Part shown: in pieces, positions 34,288 to 38,500 of the stretch | Numbering within the stretch: position 1 is the first letter of the stretch | How the letters are laid out: each line of letters opens with the position of its first letter | Source: Treponema sp. | Lineage (GTDB): Bacteria > Spirochaetota > Spirochaetia > Treponematales > Breznakiellaceae | Direction of reading: 5' to 3' | NCBI GenBank assembly: GCA_031268125.1 | Contig: JAIRXT010000151.1 | Coordinates: 1 to 38,500, forward strand | Length of the DNA: 38,500 nt | Position numbers and translations under genes: made by a program | The notes under the pieces: generated by a model | Told to the model about the DNA's origin: nothing | What the model saw: the letters and a program-made list of their open reading frames with translations, nothing else | Databases searched by the model: none

Positions 34288-35766
34288 TCATTCCTCATCT
34301 TCTTCGTATTCAAAACTCAAACCAATACCGCAATTGGGGCAGACCGTCATATCCACGGTGATCTTGGCCCCGCACTCAGGACATTCGTATTCTTCAAGCC
34401 CGGCCTCCTCTTCTTCGGAAACACCGGCGGCATCCTCTTCCTGTTCGGCCGCGGCATCTTCTTCTTCCTCGACAATTTCCACATTTTCTTCGATAAGTTT
34501 ACGCAGCACGTCGAATTGTTCCGCCCCGACCTCTTTGAATTCCTCAAGCTGGGCCGGAGTAAGGGCAAGAAAATCTTCGATGAACTCCACATTACCCGCT
34601 TTAAGGGCTTCAACCACGTCCGCCCTGACGCCGGGAAGCTCGGCAATACGGGAAAATTCCTCCCCGTACTCGTCGGCGTCCCCAAAAAGTTCGGAAACCG
34701 CCCGCCGGGATTCGGCAGCAATATCCATCTCCGCAAATTGGGCGTCGGTCTTTACATCGATATTCCAGTCCACTAGGCGGTTGGCAAGCCGGACGTTAAG
34801 CCCCTGTTTGCCGATAGCCAGGGAAAGCTGGGAATCGTTGACCACCGCCAGGGCCTGGTGCTTCCCCTCGTCCAGGATGATCACATCCCGTACCTCCGCG
34901 GGGGACAGTGCGTTCTTGATAAACCGCCGGGGGTCCGGGTCATATTTCAAAATATCGATCTTTTCCCCTTCCAGCTCCCGGATAACCGCCTGAATCCGCA
35001 CCCCTTTAAGGCCCACACAGGCCCCCACCGGGTCCACATCCTCCCGGTTGGAATAAACCGCCAGCTTGGTACGGTAGCCCGGCTCCCGGACAATCTTGTG
35101 GATCTCCACCGTTTTGTCGTAGACCTCCGGTACTTCCAGCTCAAAAATGGCCCGGACAAAATCCGTATGAGTCCGGGAAAGAATCACCTGGAACCCCGAC
35201 GCCGTCTTGTTGACCTCCGTAATCAGGGCCTTGATGCGGTCGTTGACATGGTAGGTCTCCCGGGGGGATTGAAATTTTTTGGGAAGTATCCCCTCGATCT
35301 TGCCCAAGTCCACGTAAATGGTGCCATTCCGCTCCCGCTGGTAGTAGCCAATGATAATTTCCCCCGCCTTGTCCCGGAATTCCGAGAAGAGGGTGTCCTT
35401 TTGTATCGCCCGAATGGACTGATGGGCGGTCTGTTTGGCGCTCTGGACCGCAACACGGTCAAAATCCTTGGGGTCCACCTCGATAAGGATCTCGTCCCCC
35501 ACCTCCGCCTCCGGGTTCAGTTCCCGGGCGTCTTCAATATCAATTTCCGAAACCGGGTCGTAAACACCTTCAACAATCTGCTTTTGGGCATAGATAGAAA
35601 CCTCCCGGTTGTCATCGCTAAAACGGACAATGGCGTTATCGGCATTGCCAAAGCGGCGCTTATAGGCGGCTATGAGGGTATTTTCTATGGTTTTGAGGAT
35701 AAGCTCCTCTGATATTCCCCGATCCTGACTGATCTGACGGATCGCATCGGACATATCGGTTGCCAC
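34288..35766 (-). CDS. nusA: transcription factor NusA with an added C-terminal zinc ribbon
   Basis: The 492-residue protein has the NusA N-terminal RNA-polymerase-binding domain (AIRQISQDRGISEELILKTIENTLIAAYKRRFG), an S1 domain (~130-200), two KH domains (VGACVGLKGVRIQAVIREL; LAIGKQGLNVRLANRL), and a helix-hairpin-helix region (AELPGVRADVVEALKAG). A Glu-rich linker then leads to a zinc ribbon at C462, C465, C476, C479 (C-x2-C-x10-C-x2-C). That ribbon is not part of standard NusA. GTG 35766 is chosen because GGGAGGT lies 7 bases upstream; ATG 35754 is too far from it. It is the first gene of a long operon; no rimP precedes it. NusA controls pausing, termination and antitermination. Confidence 0.94.
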   Translation of the reverse strand: MATDMSDAIRQISQDRGISEELILKTIENTLIAAYKRRFGNADNAIVRFSDDNREVSIYAQKQIVEGVYDPVSEIDIEDARELNPEAEVGDEILIEVDPKDFDRVAVQSAKQTAHQSIRAIQKDTLFSEFRDKAGEIIIGYYQRERNGTIYVDLGKIEGILPKKFQSPRETYHVNDRIKALITEVNKTASGFQVILSRTHTDFVRAIFELEVPEVYDKTVEIHKIVREPGYRTKLAVYSNREDVDPVGACVGLKGVRIQAVIRELEGEKIDILKYDPDPRRFIKNALSPAEVRDVIILDEGKHQALAVVNDSQLSLAIGKQGLNVRLANRLVDWNIDVKTDAQFAEMDIAAESRRAVSELFGDADEYGEEFSRIAELPGVRADVVEALKAGNVEFIEDFLALTPAQLEEFKEVGAEQFDVLRKLIEENVEIVEEEEDAAAEQEEDAAGVSEEEEAGLEEYECPECGAKITVDMTVCPNCGIGLSFEYEEDEE

Positions 35767-35784
35767 TCTGGTACCTCCCAACAT

Positions 35785-35815
35785 AAAAAAAGGGCCGTTT
35801 GAAACGCCCTTTTTT
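35785..35815 (-). promoter_or_regulatory. terminator-like attenuator hairpin in the nusA leader
   Basis: On the minus strand a stem of A6-GGG, then CGTT with one bulged base opposite, and a 3-base loop runs into seven T residues (35791-35785). The T run ends 4 bases before the GGGAGGT ribosome binding site of nusA (35780-35774). It therefore lies between the promoter at 35842-35870 and the gene and would stop transcription before nusA unless bypassed. The symmetric A and T runs would also let it terminate in the opposite direction. Confidence 0.7.
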
Positions 35816-35841
35816 GTTATGGAATCTCAACTGTCGCTGTT

Positions 35842-35870
35842 ACTGTAAAGAAAACTGATGATCATGTCAA
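35842..35870 (-). promoter_or_regulatory. sigma-70 promoter of the nusA operon
   Basis: On the minus strand a perfect TTGACA (35870-35865) and TACAGT (35847-35842, 4 of 6 consensus) are 17 bases apart. Transcription should start near 35835, giving a leader of about 68 bases that contains the hairpin at 35785-35815. Confidence 0.65.
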
Positions 35871-36110
35871 GCGGGTTCAGCAATTCCGAATTCAAAATTC
35901 CAAGTCCGAAAAGAGCCGTAAAAAATCATTGGCTTTCCTGCCGGCCGGACCCCATCTGCTTGTTTCGCCGCTCTTTTCGCCATTATCCCATCGTGAATTA
36001 CCTTAAGCCAGGGGGTTTTCAAGGTAAAAAATGGTAAACCGGCCCCGTTCCATACTGAAGGGGAGCGGTCAAACAGCAAACCGGTAAAATACGGCGCACC
36101 GGCGCTAAAT
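35871..36110. other. gene-free stretch upstream of nusA with a dispersed-repeat copy
   Basis: No convincing coding frame is seen between the nusA promoter and the ABC permease end. The region holds AT-rich AATTC-type sequence (35881-35900), a palindromic GCCGGCCGG segment near 35940, and the repeat copy at 36012-36035. No clear terminator for the ABC operon was found. Confidence 0.5.
36012..36035. repeat. dispersed repeat copy, shared with 4030-4054
   Basis: The 24 bases at 36012-36035 (GGGGTTTTCAAGGTAAAAAA then TGGT) match the reverse complement of 4030-4054, differing only by one A in the A run, and similarity continues weakly on both sides (CTTA before, AAAC-CGG after). Both copies lie in gene-free DNA, 32 kb apart. 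Confidence 0.65.
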
Positions 36111-36773
36111 TCAGGTATGATCCGCCCAGCGCCACCAGGCAAGGGAAGCCAAGAGCCCCCCAACGCCCATAACAGCCAGCATCACTATGTCAACCGGCTG
36201 CAGCGAATTTTCCTCCATCACGTACATGAGCGGAATAGCCCAGGGGATATACCGGGTAAAAGGCAGCCCGCTGCTGTCAATATTAACATACAGAATCACC
36301 GCAACCGAAACGGCAACAGGCAGAAAGTAGCCGCGGCTGCAGAGGCTTAAAAAGAATACCGGCATGCAAAGCGCCAGCAGCATGACCGTCAAAATACCCT
36401 GCCGGGCAAGATCCTGCGCAGCAGCTTCCCATGTACCCGTAATTACACAGGACAGAATAAAGTTACCGGCAGACAATATCAAAACACCCGCAGCAAGGGC
36501 AATAACCTTCGCAAAAACGACCGTTGACCGGGCCGCGGGAAACACCAATAATTCTGTCGAAGTCTTATGAACAAACTCCCAGCCGAATATCCATGCCGCA
36601 ATGATACTGAAACAAAAACTGCCCTCTATGTACAGCACATGCAGGGGAGAAAAACCAGGACCCAGAATCATGGACGGGGTAAAAATCGCAAAAACAAGCA
36701 GCGTTACCAGCGCTATTTTCGCCCTGAAAAATTTCACAAGCTCCACCCGTATACAAGCGTATAATGCGTTCAC
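36111..36773 (-). CDS. ABC-2 type transporter permease
   Basis: The 220-residue integral membrane protein has about six hydrophobic helices (IALVTLLVFAIFTPSMIL; FCFSIIAAWIFGWEF; VIALAAGVLILSAGNFIL; LTVMLLALCMPVFFLSLC; LPVAVSVAVILYVNI; VDIVMLAVMGVGGLLASLAWW). The plan and the FGWEFVHKTSTELLVFPAARS segment fit permeases of the bacitracin/lantibiotic-immunity type. Its start overlaps the end of the ATPase gene by 4 bp, so the two form one transporter. The substrate is unknown; peptide-antibiotic self-defence or lipid flipping are typical for the class. Confidence 0.85.
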   Translation of the reverse strand: MNALYACIRVELVKFFRAKIALVTLLVFAIFTPSMILGPGFSPLHVLYIEGSFCFSIIAAWIFGWEFVHKTSTELLVFPAARSTVVFAKVIALAAGVLILSAGNFILSCVITGTWEAAAQDLARQGILTVMLLALCMPVFFLSLCSRGYFLPVAVSVAVILYVNIDSSGLPFTRYIPWAIPLMYVMEENSLQPVDIVMLAVMGVGGLLASLAWWRWADHT

Positions 36774-37687
36774 TGTACTCCCCCTACGATTCTTAAAAAA
36801 TACCCTTCAAGGTCTTCTTCTTCCGTCTTTAACATGGTTAAGGAATGCCCGCTCTGTACCAGCAAAGCCGCTATTATTTCCGGTTTTGCCGCGGTTTTAC
36901 CGGTTACCACCAGGGCTTCTTTATCCGCGGAATACGATACCTCGTACCCCTTTTGTTCCAGCAAAAGGCGGGTATCCTCAAGGCCGCAGGTTTTTACCAG
37001 AAGCCGTTTTTGACTAAGTTCCTCAAGGCGGCTTGTTTGAATTTCCTGCAATATCCGTCCCTGATGGATAATCCCAATCCGGTCTGCAAGCCGGGAAATT
37101 TCGCTAAGGATATGGCTTGAAATAAACACAGTAACACCGTCATTCCGCGCCATGTCCAGGAGCAGCTGCCGGATTTCAACTATCCCGGCGGGGTCGAGCC
37201 CGTTTGACGGTTCATCCAACACAAGAATTTGCGGGTGATGTATGAACGCCTTGGCAAGCCCTAACCGCTGGACATTACCCAGCGACAGGGCCTTTGCCTT
37301 CCGGTCCCGGAACGGCGTCAGCCGCAGTTTTTCTATTACGCCGTTTACGGCCTTTGCATCATTTATCCTATGCATACGCCGGACAATCTCAAGGTTTTCG
37401 GCCACGGTCAAATCAGGATAGGCGCGGGCCGTTTCCACAAGACAACCGGCCTGTTCCCACAGCCGGTAATTCCCGGCATGGACCTTCTGGCCGTTGATAT
37501 ACGCCGCCCCGGTATCCGGTTTTATCATGGCCAGCAGCATCCGTATGGTAGTTGTTTTCCCCGCGCCGTTCAAACCCAAAAAGCCGTATATCTCCCCGCC
37601 CTTAATACTAAGGGAAACAGCTTCAACAGCCCGGACTTTACCGTAACGTTTCCCCAGCTTTTCAGTAATAATAACATCTGCCGCCAT
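36770..37687 (-). CDS. ABC transporter ATP-binding protein (BcrA-like)
   Basis: The 305-residue ATPase has Walker A GLNGAGKT (38-45), signature LSLGNVQRLGLAKA in place of LSGGQ (the SLG variant is common in BcrA-type ATPases), Walker B ILVLDEPSNGLDPAG and the switch histidine in FISSHILSE. The C-terminal ~90 residues form the usual accessory domain of this subfamily. ATG 37687 has GGTGGAG 8 bases upstream. It couples with the permease downstream. An AT-rich stretch with TATATATA lies about 20 bases before the start, but no clean -35 partner was found. Confidence 0.92.
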   Translation of the reverse strand: MAADVIITEKLGKRYGKVRAVEAVSLSIKGGEIYGFLGLNGAGKTTTIRMLLAMIKPDTGAAYINGQKVHAGNYRLWEQAGCLVETARAYPDLTVAENLEIVRRMHRINDAKAVNGVIEKLRLTPFRDRKAKALSLGNVQRLGLAKAFIHHPQILVLDEPSNGLDPAGIVEIRQLLLDMARNDGVTVFISSHILSEISRLADRIGIIHQGRILQEIQTSRLEELSQKRLLVKTCGLEDTRLLLEQKGYEVSYSADKEALVVTGKTAAKPEIIAALLVQSGHSLTMLKTEEEDLEGYFLRIVGGVQ

Positions 37688-37767
37688 TGTTTTATCTCCA
37701 CCTATATATATGTTCTAAAATGCTAAACTGCCAGAGTACATTCAAACATCCCCAAGATTCAAGTCCA

Positions 37768-38500
37768 TTATTTTAGCTTTCGTATCGTTCCTAACCCGCC
37801 CCGGTTAAATTGTACATTCGGGTTTCCGCGGTACCTAATACTGCCAACGCCGCCAATACCCGCCGCTAAATTATCCACGGCCCAAACGTGTGCCCTGCCA
37901 ACGCCGCCGATATCAACAAAAACATTATTTGTACTAAATTCCCTGCCGTTAAACAGGCCGGCCCCGGAAATATTAATCAGTGCGGTTTTACTGCTTCCGG
38001 TTAATGCTACTTTCCCCGCCCCATAAACATTAACAGAAAGATACTCGCATTCTATATTACCGGATACTTCTCCGGCCCCGGATATTTCTATTGAAAATGA
38101 CGGAACAGTTATAGCATCGATTATTTCAACCTTTCCATTGCTGTCAATTGAAATACCCGATATGTCAGGGCTGTAAATATCAATAATAAAATCATGCCTC
38201 ATTTTTGTCGTTTTCTCAATATTTAATACGTTGTTAATTACATTAGTTTCAACATACCGGTTTAAATTTGAGTTAATCGCAACACTCAAACGGTTTTCTT
38301 TACCCGAATGGATACGAACTATGCTTTTCCCCTCAGAACCATAATGATTTGAAAAAGCTCCGGTTATTTGTATCTTTTCAAAGTCCGGCACAATTCTATC
38401 AAAGGTTTCCATCTTTCCCAGGCCATACCCTTTGCCGGAGGCGCAAGAAATACAGATCGCAAAAACGACACCCATAAAAACCGCATCAAACAAAAAAACC
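37768..38500 (-). CDS. DUF2807-type surface lipoprotein (5' end outside the window)
   Basis: At least 241 residues are seen. The start of the signal peptide probably lies beyond 38500, because the frame is open to the edge and the only in-window starts (TTG 38493, ATG 38475) lack a basic n-region. A lipobox-like AICISCAS suggests a lipoprotein anchored at that cysteine. The body is a parallel beta-helix/'head GIN' type domain: FEKIQITGAFSNHY at the start, then strand repeats FSIEISGAGEVSG, LSVNVYGAGKVAL, ALINISGAGLFNG, VFVDIGGVGRAHV and AAGIGGVGSI. This family is of unknown function, often on the cell surface. The gene is less GC-rich than its neighbours. It precedes the ABC transporter with an 80-bp gap. 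Confidence 0.8.
   Translation of the reverse strand, partial: VFLFDAVFMGVVFAICISCASGKGYGLGKMETFDRIVPDFEKIQITGAFSNHYGSEGKSIVRIHSGKENRLSVAINSNLNRYVETNVINNVLNIEKTTKMRHDFIIDIYSPDISGISIDSNGKVEIIDAITVPSFSIEISGAGEVSGNIECEYLSVNVYGAGKVALTGSSKTALINISGAGLFNGREFSTNNVFVDIGGVGRAHVWAVDNLAAGIGGVGSIRYRGNPNVQFNRGGLGTIRKLK

Overview
This 38.5 kb window looks like chromosomal DNA from an anaerobic, fairly GC-rich spirochaete, most likely a Treponema of the termite/hindgut type. The assignment rests on family recall, not a search. The main clues are a GreA of about 900 residues of the kind I recall from Treponema and Borrelia, a purely class III (oxygen-sensitive) ribonucleotide reductase locus, and many Treponema-like envelope proteins. 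I saw no CRISPR array, rRNA, tRNA or intact transposase gene.

Layout. (1) 56-3903, plus strand: nrdR, nrdD, a small glycyl-radical/thioredoxin fusion gene, and nrdG. The nrdD reading frame stops right after its zinc site. Its glycyl-radical motif is on the next gene, fused to a CPAC thioredoxin-like domain, so this is a split anaerobic ribonucleotide reductase with its probable reductant attached to the radical subunit. (2) 3904-4283: a stretch without genes, packed with inverted repeats. (3) 4284-12008, plus strand: a gamma-glutamyltransferase-family enzyme, a TPR protein and giant GreA behind a good sigma-70 promoter, and a membrane-anchored VWA protein with a long Pro-rich repeat tract. 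(4) 12009-12208: a small element with terminal inverted repeats. (5) 12209-19826, minus strand: a HEAT-repeat protein and tgt, then a three-gene envelope operon (RND/MMPL transporter, LolA-like protein, outer-membrane barrel) read divergently from a TetR regulator at 19992-20582.

(6) 20620-35766, minus strand: a nearly gapless run nusA-infB-rbfA-truB-ribF-rpsO-pnp-dut-lptF-lptG-rhaB-rhaA-rhaD. It starts at a strong promoter followed by a terminator-like hairpin directly before the nusA ribosome binding site, and ends at a perfect 15-bp hairpin shared with the TetR gene. L-rhamnose catabolism is thus attached to a core transcription/translation/RNA-decay operon. (7) 35785-36110: the nusA control region plus a copy of a dispersed repeat also found near 4030-4054. 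(8) 36111-38500, minus strand: an ABC-2 permease and BcrA-like ATPase pair, and the 5'-truncated end of a DUF2807-type surface lipoprotein.

The most interesting item is the split nrdD with its fused redoxin. Next are the nusA leader attenuator, a RibF without a recognisable flavokinase motif, a NusA with an added zinc ribbon, and the inverted-repeat elements.
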